Shown here piece by piece: positions 8,237 to 15,977 of a DNA stretch of 17,538 nucleotides (within the stretch, counting starts at the first letter, position 1; each line of letters starts with the position of its first letter). The stretch is from an uncultured Collinsella sp. (GTDB taxonomy: Bacteria; Actinomycetota; Coriobacteriia; Coriobacteriales; Coriobacteriaceae). Under the pieces are notes generated by a model. It was not told where the DNA came from. It saw nothing but the letters and a program-made list of their open reading frames with translations, and made no database searches. The stretch lies in contig UQJA01000027.1 of assembly GCA_900541285.1 (NCBI GenBank), forward strand, positions 1 to 17,538. Direction: 5' to 3'. The position numbers and the translations under genes were made by a program.

Positions 8237-9280
8237 CTAAAAGCCGTAGCGGCGCGCAAATTCCTGGGCAAGCTGCGATACGTCTTCGCAGGCATTGGCC
8301 CAGGGGGCAAAGTCGGGGGTATCCGAGATAATGCCGTCCGCTTCCCAAACGGCCTGGTGCGAAAGATCCCAGGGATCGCGTGGCTCGGGCCGGCAGGGAA
8401 GGTACGGCGTCTGGTACATGGGGTTCAGCAAGAAGAACGCGCCGCCCTCGCAGCGGTTGGCAAACTCGCGCAGCGCGCGTGTCGCCGGGCGCATCTTGTT
8501 TGTTTTGAACAGCAGAATCGTGCGGGCGAGCAGATACCAAGGAGAGTTCTCGAGTGCGTCTGCCCCGATCTCTTCCTCGAGCTGGTGGGCTAGGGCAAAA
8601 AAGCCGTCCTCGTCTTCCAGACGAGCGAGGGCGAGCAACACGGTGCCTGCGGCTCGGGTGGGATAGCCTTCTGCCTTAAGGACGCGACGGGCGTAGTTGG
8701 CGGCAGCGCGGTAGCGGGCGCTCGCCATGCACAGCTGCGAGATGGCCTCGAGCGTGTGGAGCCACCCGATAAGAGCCGGCTCGCTCACGGTAAGGTCTGC
8801 CGCGGTGACACCGTCGGCCAAAACATTATTGGTCCAGTAGTGCGGAGCTTCCATGTCGAACCCGGGCACGCTTTGCTGCAGGTAATCGGCCGTGGTCGCC
8901 TCGAGTTTCATCAGGTCGCCCAGGCAGGCATCGACGGGCGTGTCCGCCAGGATGATGGCGAGCAACTGGGCGTCGACGGCCAGCGCATCGACGCGGACGA
9001 TCTTGAGCAGCTCGTCACGCATGTCGTCGAACAGGCGGTTGCGCGTCTGCTCAAACTCCTCGTCGCTGCCCATGTCCTCGATGCGACGAAGCTCGTCGAG
9101 CAAATGACGATGAACGCCGGCATAGGACAGCAGCGCTTGGGCATGCTCGGTCTGCGCATACTTGTGAGGGTTTGCGCTGATGTCGTTATGGACAAGCTCG
9201 CGTGCTGCATCGGTGAGTTCGGGGTGCGACGCCAGATAGGTGCGCTCCAGATAGGCGGGGATGTAGACGCTCGGATCCAT
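8237..9280 (-). CDS. Helical-repeat (TPR-like) protein of unknown function, second of pair
   Basis: This 347-aa protein is Ala/Leu/Arg/Glu-rich and looks entirely alpha-helical. There is no signal peptide or membrane segment, so it is probably cytoplasmic. Residues about 170-290 look like successive helix-turn-helix repeats of tetratricopeptide type, for example around YRAAANYARRVL and WYLLARTIL. I could not assign a family. It is a divergent paralogue of the upstream gene: both share the order WL..L, RY...A..R.L, LA.A.LE, then a C-terminal A..EA segment ending near FA.W. Its ATG overlaps the upstream TAA (TAATG), with GGAGGAG just before it, so the two are probably translated together. The fused murT-gatD gene follows 45 nt later, which suggests, but does not show, a cell-wall-related role. 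Confidence 0.8.
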   Translation of the reverse strand: MDPSVYIPAYLERTYLASHPELTDAARELVHNDISANPHKYAQTEHAQALLSYAGVHRHLLDELRRIEDMGSDEEFEQTRNRLFDDMRDELLKIVRVDALAVDAQLLAIILADTPVDACLGDLMKLEATTADYLQQSVPGFDMEAPHYWTNNVLADGVTAADLTVSEPALIGWLHTLEAISQLCMASARYRAAANYARRVLKAEGYPTRAAGTVLLALARLEDEDGFFALAHQLEEEIGADALENSPWYLLARTILLFKTNKMRPATRALREFANRCEGGAFFLLNPMYQTPYLPCRPEPRDPWDLSHQAVWEADGIISDTPDFAPWANACEDVSQLAQEFARRYGF

Positions 9281-10356
9281 TAGAGGTCTCCTCCCTTAAA
9301 CGGCAATCCCTGTTCGGCCGCGCGCAGGATTCGTTCGTCGATCTGGGAGCGCACGATGTCGTTGGTGGCGACCCAGGCGGCAAAGCTGGCGTTGTCGGGC
9401 GCGCCTAGGCCCTCCTGCAGCACCGGTGTCGCCTCGGACAGGGCAAGGACAAGCTCGTCGGTGGAGCCCGGACCTACGTTGACGCGGGCATAGACGCCAT
9501 CGGGAAACTCGGTTTGGAAGTAGAGCGCCTCGGCCGCGTGTGGGCATGAGCGCACCAGGATGCGCAAGTAGTGTTCGGCGCCTTCGTAGTCCAGCTCGCG
9601 CCAGGCTGCGCTCATAAGTGCGATGAGCGTCCACGGGTCCAAGTCGCGCTCTGCATCCTTGGGACGGCGGCGCAGCGGCGTGTTGGCAAGATAGGGCACG
9701 GAGTGGGCGGAGCGAAAACGCTTGAGCTCCTCGGCAGGGTATTCGAGCTTTGCCATGGCAAGCATCGCGGTATGGCGGACGCCGGCGGGGTCGTTGGGCG
9801 CAAAGTCCAGGCTGCGATTCGCGGCATCCAGCGACATGCGGTAGCGGCCGCTAATGAGCGCGCGCGATGCCAAGGCGGCAAGCCAGCGCAGGTAGGGACG
9901 GCGGGTCAGGTCGCCTGCGGCCTCACGCTCGTAGGGGTCCTGTGCCGAGGCAATCTTGAGCGCCAGGTCGTGCTCCACCTCGTCGCACTTGGACACCAGA
10001 TACTGCACGTATTCCTCGTTGGATTCGGCGGTGAGCGCCGTCAGCATGCGCTGGGCATCCCAGTTGGCCGGATCGAGCGCGGCTGCCTCGCGGAGCATGT
10101 TCTCGGCTGCGGCCTCTTCTTGCTCTGCCTGGGCGTCGTCGGGGATAAAGGGGATGCGGTAGTCGACAGCCTCGACGACCTTGGCAATCAGATGCCCAGC
10201 TCGGTCGCGGTCGTGCACGATGAGCGGCGCGGGGTTACGGGTGAATTGTTCCATCAGACGCTCTACGGCGGCACCGTCGGTGAGCGGGATATTGTCGCGG
10301 CGCAAGGCCTCAAGAACGAGGCGATGGCAATCCTCTTGAATGGGATCGAATGCCAT
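9280..10356 (-). CDS. Helical-repeat (TPR-like) protein of unknown function, first of pair
   Basis: This 358-aa predicted soluble protein is the first gene of a three-gene minus-strand unit. I start it at ATG 10356 (MAFDPIQ) because AAAGGAGG lies directly upstream; the frame also opens at a TTG 30 nt earlier, but that would place the ribosome-binding site inside the gene. Residues around 90-115 (AENMLREAAALDPANWDAQRML) and 165-215 read like tetratricopeptide helices with the typical D-P-N-W/D turns. I do not recognise a named family and see no catalytic motif. It is paralogous to the next gene, with only scattered identities. The pair may act as partners or scaffolds for the neighbouring lipid II amidation enzyme, or may simply share its promoter. 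Confidence 0.8.
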   Translation of the reverse strand: MAFDPIQEDCHRLVLEALRRDNIPLTDGAAVERLMEQFTRNPAPLIVHDRDRAGHLIAKVVEAVDYRIPFIPDDAQAEQEEAAAENMLREAAALDPANWDAQRMLTALTAESNEEYVQYLVSKCDEVEHDLALKIASAQDPYEREAAGDLTRRPYLRWLAALASRALISGRYRMSLDAANRSLDFAPNDPAGVRHTAMLAMAKLEYPAEELKRFRSAHSVPYLANTPLRRRPKDAERDLDPWTLIALMSAAWRELDYEGAEHYLRILVRSCPHAAEALYFQTEFPDGVYARVNVGPGSTDELVLALSEATPVLQEGLGAPDNASFAAWVATNDIVRSQIDERILRAAEQGLPFKGGDL

Positions 10357-10853
10357 GGGGCCTCCTTTGCTGCGGTTAGGGTTCAAATGTCTCTATATAA
10401 AGGTCTAGTTTACCCGCATGTGGCACACCGGGGGTGCCGCACTTGGACTTGCACCTTTGCACCACGAAGACGGATGTCGCACAAATGTCGGCACCTCAGT
10501 TGCACGGGTGGTATCACAGTGCCGTAAACGGTCGATTTTTGGCGGCGAACGGGGCACATTTTGGAGGGGCACAGTCCTACCCGGGATATGTGGTCAACCC
10601 TGATAAAACGTTTGCCCAGCTTGGGAGTATGAATGCCCCACAAGGGTCTTCAGGGATAGAAAAAACGTTTCATCATTGTTGGCTTTAGGTGAATAACTGA
10701 CCAACCAGAACGGTAAAATAGTGTTTGTCTGAGCGTTGAGACGTTTAGACATTGCGTCGCTATCGCCGGCGACGCACAAATGGTCCTAACGGAGCCAATC
10801 GGGTGCTCCGTTATATACGCAAGTCTAAGAGGGGCTTGTTTAGGAGGCACAGT
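10357..10853. other. Divergent intergenic region before the iron alcohol dehydrogenase
   Basis: This stretch is 497 bp with no convincing gene. TATATA (10394-10399) read on the minus strand is a possible -10 box for the TPR-murT-gatD unit. Two identical palindromic AAAACGTTT sites occur at 10605-10613 and 10662-10670. TAAAAT near 10716 is a possible -10 for the plus strand, but without a clear -35. Two hairpins near the downstream gene are listed separately. An 84-codon plus frame (10434-10688, GTG start) has no ribosome-binding site and I do not call it. Confidence 0.5.
10753..10812 (+). promoter_or_regulatory. Two tandem hairpins in the leader of the iron alcohol dehydrogenase
   Basis: Two perfect 8-bp stems sit side by side: TGCGTCGC/GCGACGCA (10753-10776) and AACGGAGC/GCTCCGTT (10788-10812). 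The second is followed by TTATATACG, not a clean T run. They end about 40 nt before the start codon. An attenuator or mRNA-stabilising leader is possible; no known RNA family was recognised. Confidence 0.4.
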
Positions 10854-12077
10854 ATGGGACGTTTTACCAATCCTCGCGATCTGTACTTTGGTGAGGGCGC
10901 TCGCCACGAGGTGAAGAACCTCAAGGGCAAGAAGGCCATCATCGTTTCTGGCGGCAGCTCTATGCGCCGCGGCGGGTTCCTGCAGGACGTTGAGGCCGAC
11001 CTCAAAGAGGGCGGTTTCGAGGTCAAGCTGTTCGAGGGCGTCGAGTCCGACCCGTCCATTGAGACGGTCATGAAGGGCGCCGAGGCCATGCGCGAGTTCG
11101 AGCCCGACTGGATTATCGCCATCGGCGGCGGCTCGCCCATCGATGCCGCTAAGGCCATGTGGGTCTTCTACGAGTATCCCGAGGAGTCCTTCGATAACAT
11201 CATCCAGCCGTTCAGCTTCCCCGAGCTGCGTCAGAAGGCTCATTTCTGCGCCATCTCCTCTACCTCCGGCACCGCTACCGAGGTCACCGCGTTCTCCGTC
11301 ATTACCGACTACGCCAAGGGCATCAAGTACCCGCTGGCCGACTTCAACATCACCCCTGATGTCGCCATCGTCGACCCGGAGCTCACCTACACCATGCCCG
11401 CCAAGCTGTGCGCTCACACCGGCATGGACGCTCTGACCCACTGCATGGAGGCTTACGTTTCCACTTGTGCTTCCATGTTCACCGACGCCAACGCTCTGCA
11501 CGGCATCCGCGAGATCGTCGAGTGGCTGCCCAAGTCCTATGCTGGCGACCATGAGGCCCGTCAGCACATGCACGAGGCTCAGTGCATCGCCGGTATCGCC
11601 TTCTCCTCGGGCCTGCTCGGCATCGTTCACTCCATGGCTCACAAGACCGGTGCTGCCTTCGAGAACGGCCACATCATCCACGGTGCCGCTAACGCCATGT
11701 ACCTGGGCAAGGTCATCCAGTGGAACTCCAAGGACCCGCGTGCTGCCGAGCGCTACGCTTACGTGGCCAAGGAGATCCTGCACCTTCCCGGCGAGACCAA
11801 CGAGGAGCTCATCGCTGCGCTCGTCCAGAAGATTCGCGACCTCAACGACCAGCTCAACATTCCGCAGTCCATCAAGGATTACGCGAATGGCGGCGTGAAG
11901 GTCGACGCCGAGAACCCGCAGATGGTTTCCGAGGAGGAGTTCCTCGCGAAGCTCCCCGAGATCGCCGCGAACGCCGAGCAGGACGCCTGCACGCCCGAGA
12001 ACCCGCGTGAGACCAAGGCTGCCGACTTCGAGAAGATCCTCAAGGCCTGCTACTACGACACCGACATCGATTTCTAA
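10854..12077 (+). CDS. Iron-containing (group III) alcohol dehydrogenase
   Basis: This 407-aa NAD(P)-dependent Fe-ADH most resembles the butanol/ethanol/1,3-propanediol dehydrogenase type that reduces aldehydes to alcohols to regenerate NAD(P)+ during fermentation. Its length is typical. The nucleotide-binding GGGSPIDAAKA is at 91-101. Likely metal ligands, by family pattern, are D192 and H196 (MDALTHCMEA), H263 (MAHKTG) and H276 (IIHGAANA). ATG 10854 has AGGAGG upstream (TAGGAGGCACAGT); the frame extends upstream to 10752 only through leader sequence. Strong codon bias suggests high expression. It has its own terminator and lies just before two glycerol dehydrogenase genes, so the trio may share a role in glycerol or polyol fermentation. 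The exact substrate cannot be told from sequence. Confidence 0.95.
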   Translation: MGRFTNPRDLYFGEGARHEVKNLKGKKAIIVSGGSSMRRGGFLQDVEADLKEGGFEVKLFEGVESDPSIETVMKGAEAMREFEPDWIIAIGGGSPIDAAKAMWVFYEYPEESFDNIIQPFSFPELRQKAHFCAISSTSGTATEVTAFSVITDYAKGIKYPLADFNITPDVAIVDPELTYTMPAKLCAHTGMDALTHCMEAYVSTCASMFTDANALHGIREIVEWLPKSYAGDHEARQHMHEAQCIAGIAFSSGLLGIVHSMAHKTGAAFENGHIIHGAANAMYLGKVIQWNSKDPRAAERYAYVAKEILHLPGETNEELIAALVQKIRDLNDQLNIPQSIKDYANGGVKVDAENPQMVSEEEFLAKLPEIAANAEQDACTPENPRETKAADFEKILKACYYDTDIDF

Positions 12078-12098
12078 TCGACTCTTGTTATCGTAACG

Positions 12099-12141
12099 AG
12101 GGGCTCCGCACGTATCCGTACGGAGCCCCTTTCTTTTTTCT
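12099..12141 (+). terminator. Intrinsic terminator of the iron alcohol dehydrogenase
   Basis: The stem GGGGCTCCG/CGGAGCCCC extends by three more pairs after one mismatch, around a TATC loop. It is followed by a T-rich run, CTTTCTTTTTTCTTTT. It ends about 20 nt before the next start codon. Confidence 0.9.
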
Positions 12142-12160
12142 TTTAGAGAATGGGATAGTT

Positions 12161-13261
12161 ATGGCTGCAATTTTCAATAGCCCCAGCAAGTACATCCAGG
12201 GCCCGGACGAGCTGGCCAAGCTCGGCTCCTATGTCGAGCCGCTCGGTGCTAAGGCCCTCGTCATCGTGACGCCTTCGGGCAAGAAGCGCGTCGGTGCCAA
12301 GATCGAGGGCGGCTTTGCCGAGGCTAAAGCCGAGCTGCTGTTTGAGGACTTTAACGGCGAGTGCTCCAAGGGCGAGGTCGATCGTCTGGTTGCGCTCGCT
12401 CGCGGCAACGGTTGCGACATCATCGTCGGCGTCGGCGGCGGCAAGATCCTCGACACCGCGAAGGCCGTCGCCTATTACCTGGAGTCCCCGGTTATCATTT
12501 GCCCCACCATCGCCTCGACCGATGCACCGTGCTCGGCACTTTCGGTGCTCTACACCGATGACGGCCAGTTCGATAAGTACCTGTTCCTTAAGGCAAACCC
12601 CAACATTGTCCTGATGGATACGACGGTTATCGCGGCGAGCCCGGTGCGCCTGACGGTTTCCGGTATGGGCGATGCGCTCGCAACCTACTTTGAGGCCCAG
12701 GCGACGCATGATGCCGACGGTGGCACTTGCGCCGGCGGCAAGGGCGGTATGGCTGGTCTGGCACTCGCCAAGCTCTGCTACGAGACGCTTATGGCCGATG
12801 GCGTGAAGGCCAAGGTCGCGTTGGAGAAGGGTGCGCTGACGCCTGCCGTGGAGCACATCATCGAGGCAAACACGCTGCTCTCCGGCATTGGCTTTGAGAG
12901 CTCGGGCCTTGCTGCTGCTCATGCCATCCACAATGGCCTGACGATGCTGCCCGAGTGCCACGGCATGTATCACGGCGAGAAGGTCGCCTTTGGCACTATC
13001 GTCCAGCTGGTACTCGAGGATGCCCCGACCGAGAAGCTCGAGGAAGTCTTGGGCTTCTGCATTGAGCTGGGCCTGCCGGTTACGATGAAGGAACTTGGCG
13101 TTGCCGAGCTTACGCGCGAGCAGGCCATGGTCGTTGCCGAGGCCGCGTGCGCGCCCGAGGACACCATGTGCAACATGCCGTTTGAGGTGACGCCCGAGAT
13201 GGTCGCAAACGCCATCCTGGGTGCCGACGCGCTGGGCCACTACTATCTCATGGATGAGTAA
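12161..13261 (+). CDS. gldA: Glycerol dehydrogenase (first of tandem pair)
   Basis: This 366-aa protein of the GldA family oxidises glycerol to dihydroxyacetone with NAD+, or runs in reverse, and is usually zinc-dependent. The size fits exactly. GVGGGKILDTAKA (90-102) is the nucleotide-binding glycine stretch, and TIASTDAPCSALSVLY (116-131) is a family hallmark. The metal ligands are D171 (GMGDALATYFEA), H254 (AAHAIHNG) and H271 (MYHGEKVAFG). The ribosome-binding site before ATG 12161 is weak (GAGAATGGGA). It sits between two terminators, so it may be transcribed alone; a promoter must lie within or near the preceding terminator and was not identified. Closely related sn-glycerol-1-phosphate or hydroxyketone dehydrogenases are less likely alternatives. 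Confidence 0.93.
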   Translation: MAAIFNSPSKYIQGPDELAKLGSYVEPLGAKALVIVTPSGKKRVGAKIEGGFAEAKAELLFEDFNGECSKGEVDRLVALARGNGCDIIVGVGGGKILDTAKAVAYYLESPVIICPTIASTDAPCSALSVLYTDDGQFDKYLFLKANPNIVLMDTTVIAASPVRLTVSGMGDALATYFEAQATHDADGGTCAGGKGGMAGLALAKLCYETLMADGVKAKVALEKGALTPAVEHIIEANTLLSGIGFESSGLAAAHAIHNGLTMLPECHGMYHGEKVAFGTIVQLVLEDAPTEKLEEVLGFCIELGLPVTMKELGVAELTREQAMVVAEAACAPEDTMCNMPFEVTPEMVANAILGADALGHYYLMDE

Positions 13262-13273
13262 ATCAAGCTAAGG

Positions 13274-13309
13274 AAGGGGCAAAGCCGGCAGATGGCTTTG
13301 CCCCTTTTT
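13274..13309 (+). terminator. Intrinsic terminator of first glycerol dehydrogenase
   Basis: A perfect 13-bp stem, AAGGGGCAAAGCC with GGCTTTGCCCCTT (loop GGCAGAT), runs into TTTTTG just after the gldA stop. Confidence 0.93.
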
Positions 13310-13313
13310 GCTA

Positions 13314-13344
13314 TGGTGCAAAGGGGTCAGGTTGCTTTGCACCA
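13314..13344. repeat. Hairpin with GGGTCAGG loop between the two gldA genes
   Basis: A perfect 10-bp stem, TGGTGCAAAG with CTTTGCACCA, encloses loop GGGTCAGGTTG. It starts 4 nt after the preceding terminator T tract and has no T tract of its own. It resembles the hairpins at 5976-6010 and 15866-15896 in its loop core and in its position after a gene end. Confidence 0.7.
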
Positions 13345-13374
13345 ATTGTTGTTGATGAAAGGGCGGATTCTCGT

Positions 13375-14442
13375 ATGGCGCTTCCCATGGTTTATGGCGG
13401 TCCCGGACGATATGTTCAGGGGCCGGGTGAGCTCTCGCGTCAGGGCAAGTATTTGTCATGGTTGGGCTGCGCTGCCTATGTCTTGTTTGACCAGGGCACC
13501 GAGGATCGGCTGTGCAGGCAGATTGTCGATGGATTTCTGGATGAAGATCTAAGCGAGCCGTTCTTTAAGATTTACAACGGTCCGTGTACGGAAGAGGCCG
13601 TTGTCGAAATGGCTAAGGAAGCCCGGGCTGAGTATTGCGACATGGTGGTGGGTATTGGCGGCGGCAAGATGCTCGATATCGCAAAAGCTGTTGCGTTTTA
13701 TGCCGAGCTGCCGTTGTGCGTATGCCCCACGGCGGCTTCGATGGACGGTCCGTGCAGCGCGATTTCGGTGCTGTATCACGAGGATGGGTCGTTCGACCGC
13801 TACCTGATGCTCGAGAAGAATCCAGACCTGGTCGTGGTCGATACCAACGTGGTCGCGGCGGCCCCGCTGCGTATGACGGTCGCTGGTATGGGCGATGCGC
13901 TGGCAACGTACTTCGAGGCGCGTTCGTGCGCCGCGGCTCACGGCGCCAACGAGCACGGTGGCACGCCGGGTCACTTGGCCCTGGTTGCGGCTCGTGCCTG
14001 TTATGACACGCTCATGGAGTGCGGCGTCGCTGCCAAGCGCGATCTCAAAAAGGGTCGTACATCGCCAGCGGTTGAGCGCCTGATCGAGTGCAATATTCTG
14101 CTTTCGGGTGTTGGCTTTGAGAGTGGCGGCCTAGCGCTCGCTCATGCCATTGCCAACGGCCTGACGATTTTGCCCGAGTGCAAGGCCATGCACGGCGAGG
14201 CCGTAGCGTTTGGTCTGGTGGTACAGCTGCGCCTGGAGCGTGCGTCCGAGCTTAATCAAGTGCTCGAGTTTTGCCAGCGCGTCGGTCTGCCGACGACGCT
14301 TGAGGAGCTGGGGCTTGGTGAGATTACCGATGCCGACCTGATGAGCGTTGCGGATGCGGCCTTTAGAAACGAACGCAATATGGCCAACGAGCAGACAAAA
14401 GTGACCAAACAAAAGCTTGTGCAGCTCATGTGCGAGGCATAG
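13375..14442 (+). CDS. Glycerol dehydrogenase paralogue (second of tandem pair)
   Basis: This 355-aa GldA-family protein is clearly homologous to the gene just upstream (shared CSALS/CSAIS, GMGDALATYFEA, GFES, LAHAI.NGLT, LPEC stretches) but well diverged. GIGGGKMLDIAKA (93-105) is the nucleotide site. Metal ligands are retained: D174, H257 and H273 in MHGEAVAFG. It should therefore be an active dehydrogenase, possibly with another small polyol or hydroxyketone as substrate. It ends earlier than the first copy and has a Lys/Gln-rich C-terminus. AAAGGG lies upstream of ATG 13375, but at a rather long distance. Codon bias is weaker than in the first copy, suggesting lower expression. A hairpin and terminator separate it from the first copy, so co-transcription is not assured. 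Confidence 0.9.
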   Translation: MALPMVYGGPGRYVQGPGELSRQGKYLSWLGCAAYVLFDQGTEDRLCRQIVDGFLDEDLSEPFFKIYNGPCTEEAVVEMAKEARAEYCDMVVGIGGGKMLDIAKAVAFYAELPLCVCPTAASMDGPCSAISVLYHEDGSFDRYLMLEKNPDLVVVDTNVVAAAPLRMTVAGMGDALATYFEARSCAAAHGANEHGGTPGHLALVAARACYDTLMECGVAAKRDLKKGRTSPAVERLIECNILLSGVGFESGGLALAHAIANGLTILPECKAMHGEAVAFGLVVQLRLERASELNQVLEFCQRVGLPTTLEELGLGEITDADLMSVADAAFRNERNMANEQTKVTKQKLVQLMCEA

Positions 14443-14592
14443 CTTGGCACTTGATTGACCTTGTGCAATCGAGGCGGCGATAGGCTATGGGTTATTTCCC
14501 TCAAGGTGCACCGCGTGTAATTTGCCCGAGGTGTGGGCCGATAGCGTATCATTATCTCTTGCTTGTTTGCACTGCTCAGGGAGGGGCCGCGC

Positions 14593-15846
14593 ATGGCGCA
14601 GGAACACGATCTGTTTGATGACATTATTGAGATCAGCAAGGGTTTCGACTTTCTTAAAAACCCGCTTGGCGGCGTGACCGATGCACTCGATCCGTCGGCG
14701 CCGCAGTGGAATCCTGCCGACTACAAGGAGCGCCCGCGCGGCAACACCATTCCGTGCCTGACCTGCAAAAACGAAAAGAGCGGCTGCACTGCGTGCATGG
14801 ACGTGTGCCCGGTCAACGCCATCGAGGTCGAGGAAGACGCCATTGAGATCCTCGACTCCTGTCGCAAGTGCGGCCTGTGCGCCGCTGCCTGTCCGACCGA
14901 GGCAATCATCTCGCCGCGCCTGGCGCCCAAAAACCTGTATGACGATATCGTCTCTGCTGCTACGAGCCACGAGACCGCCTACGTCACCTGCACACGCGCC
15001 CTCAAGCGCATGCCGCGCGAAAACGAGGTCGTCGTCGCCTGCGTGGGCGATATTACGGCCGAGACCTGGTTCTCGGTACTGGCGGACTATCCCAACGTGA
15101 GTGCGTACCTGCCGTTGGGCGTGTGCGATAAATGCCGCAACACCGGCGGTGAGGACATTCTGGGCGAGGCCATCGCCACTGCCGAGGAGTGGGCCGGTAC
15201 GGGCATGGGCCTGGAGGTCGACCCCAAGAGCCTCAAGTGCCATAAGCTTCGCGAGTACGAGCGCAAGGAGTACATGGAAAAAATCGCGCGCACCACGGGC
15301 CTAACCGTGACTAAGCTCAACCCGGCGACTGCGGCGCTGGCCTCGGTGACGCAGAAGTTGAAGGCCCACCGTCACCAGATCACGCAGCTCGAGCGCACAC
15401 TCAACACCATGTGCGGCACCACGACGACTAAGCGTCGCCGTTCGCTCACCCATGGGCGGCAGCTGGTGCTCTCGACACTGCAGAACCATCCCGAGCTTGC
15501 CCAGAACATGCAGGTGAGCACGCCGGAATGCGATTTTGACAAGTGCACGTCGTGCGGCGAGTGCGTCAATGCGTGCCCCACATCTGCCTGTGACCTGGTG
15601 GGAAGCGGCCGCTTTGCGTTGGAGTCCACGTATTGTTTAGGCTGTGGCGCCTGTGTCAAGGTTTGTCCCGAACATGCGCTCAAGCTGGTCGAGCACGATG
15701 CGTCCAATCTGGTCGTTGTCGACCCCGAGGCCGAGGAAAAGGCCGCTCAGAAGGCCAAGGCCCACGAGGAGGCCGAGAAGGTCAAGGCCGAGGCAAAGGA
15801 AAAGCTCAACAAGATGCTCGACCAAGTGGAAAAGCTCGCGGACTAG
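14593..15846 (+). CDS. Polyferredoxin-like 4Fe-4S protein of unknown function
   Basis: This 417-aa cytoplasmic protein has two cysteine-rich ends. The N-terminal pair is C55/C58/C65/C68/C72 and CRKCGLCAAACP (C90, C93, C96, C100). The C-terminal pair is CTSCGECVNACP (C318, C321, C324, C328, plus C313/C333) and CLGCGACVKVCP (C348, C351, C354, C358). About four [4Fe-4S] clusters are therefore predicted, suggesting electron transfer. The middle (about 130-290) has further cysteines (C133, C150, CDKC at 178-181, C216, C274) and no family I recognise; it includes a helical stretch at 245-272. The last 40 residues are a charged Lys/Glu/Ala helix. ATG 14593 is preceded by GGGAGG; an upstream TTG frame opening at 14563 is ignored. 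Its partner oxidoreductase is not obvious; the adjacent dehydrogenases use NAD(P). Confidence 0.85.
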   Translation: MAQEHDLFDDIIEISKGFDFLKNPLGGVTDALDPSAPQWNPADYKERPRGNTIPCLTCKNEKSGCTACMDVCPVNAIEVEEDAIEILDSCRKCGLCAAACPTEAIISPRLAPKNLYDDIVSAATSHETAYVTCTRALKRMPRENEVVVACVGDITAETWFSVLADYPNVSAYLPLGVCDKCRNTGGEDILGEAIATAEEWAGTGMGLEVDPKSLKCHKLREYERKEYMEKIARTTGLTVTKLNPATAALASVTQKLKAHRHQITQLERTLNTMCGTTTTKRRRSLTHGRQLVLSTLQNHPELAQNMQVSTPECDFDKCTSCGECVNACPTSACDLVGSGRFALESTYCLGCGACVKVCPEHALKLVEHDASNLVVVDPEAEEKAAQKAKAHEEAEKVKAEAKEKLNKMLDQVEKLAD

Positions 15847-15865
15847 CTAAACGAGCGTAAATGAT

Positions 15866-15896
15866 GGCCGGTGGGACAGGTACTGCCCCGCCGGCC
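15866..15896. repeat. Hairpin with GGGACAGG core after the 4Fe-4S gene
   Basis: A 10-bp stem, GGCCGGTGGG with CCCGCCGGCC (one G-U), encloses loop ACAGGTACTGC. On the plus strand it is followed by A6, not T, so it is a poor classical terminator for the upstream gene. Its core GGGACAGGTAC parallels GGGACAGGCAC in the 5976-6010 hairpin (minus strand). Confidence 0.6.
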
Positions 15897-15968
15897 AAAA
15901 AAGTTGCGGTGGAATAGTTCCTATCTTGCCCTTAAGCTGGCCATTCTAGGAGCTATTCCACCGCAACT
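15897..15968 (-). terminator. Long-stem terminator of the GntR gene
   Basis: A 22-bp stem (AGTTGCGGTGGAATAG... at 15902-15923 with its complement at 15947-15968, one G-U) has a 23-nt loop. On the minus strand it is followed by TTTTTT. It starts 9 nt after the gntR stop and lies between convergent genes. The stem is unusually long and exact for a plain terminator, so it may also belong to a repeat family. Confidence 0.8.
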
Positions 15969-15977
15969 AATAAATGG

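Noticed and set aside
10434..10688. 84-codon plus-strand frame starting at GTG
   Set aside because: No ribosome-binding site, no recognisable motif, and it lies in a region with palindromes and promoter-like sequence. It could only be revived by finding conserved homologues.
12143..13240. 365-codon minus-strand open frame opposite gldA
   Set aside because: Antisense shadow of the first glycerol dehydrogenase; there is no ribosome-binding site and no recognisable motif.
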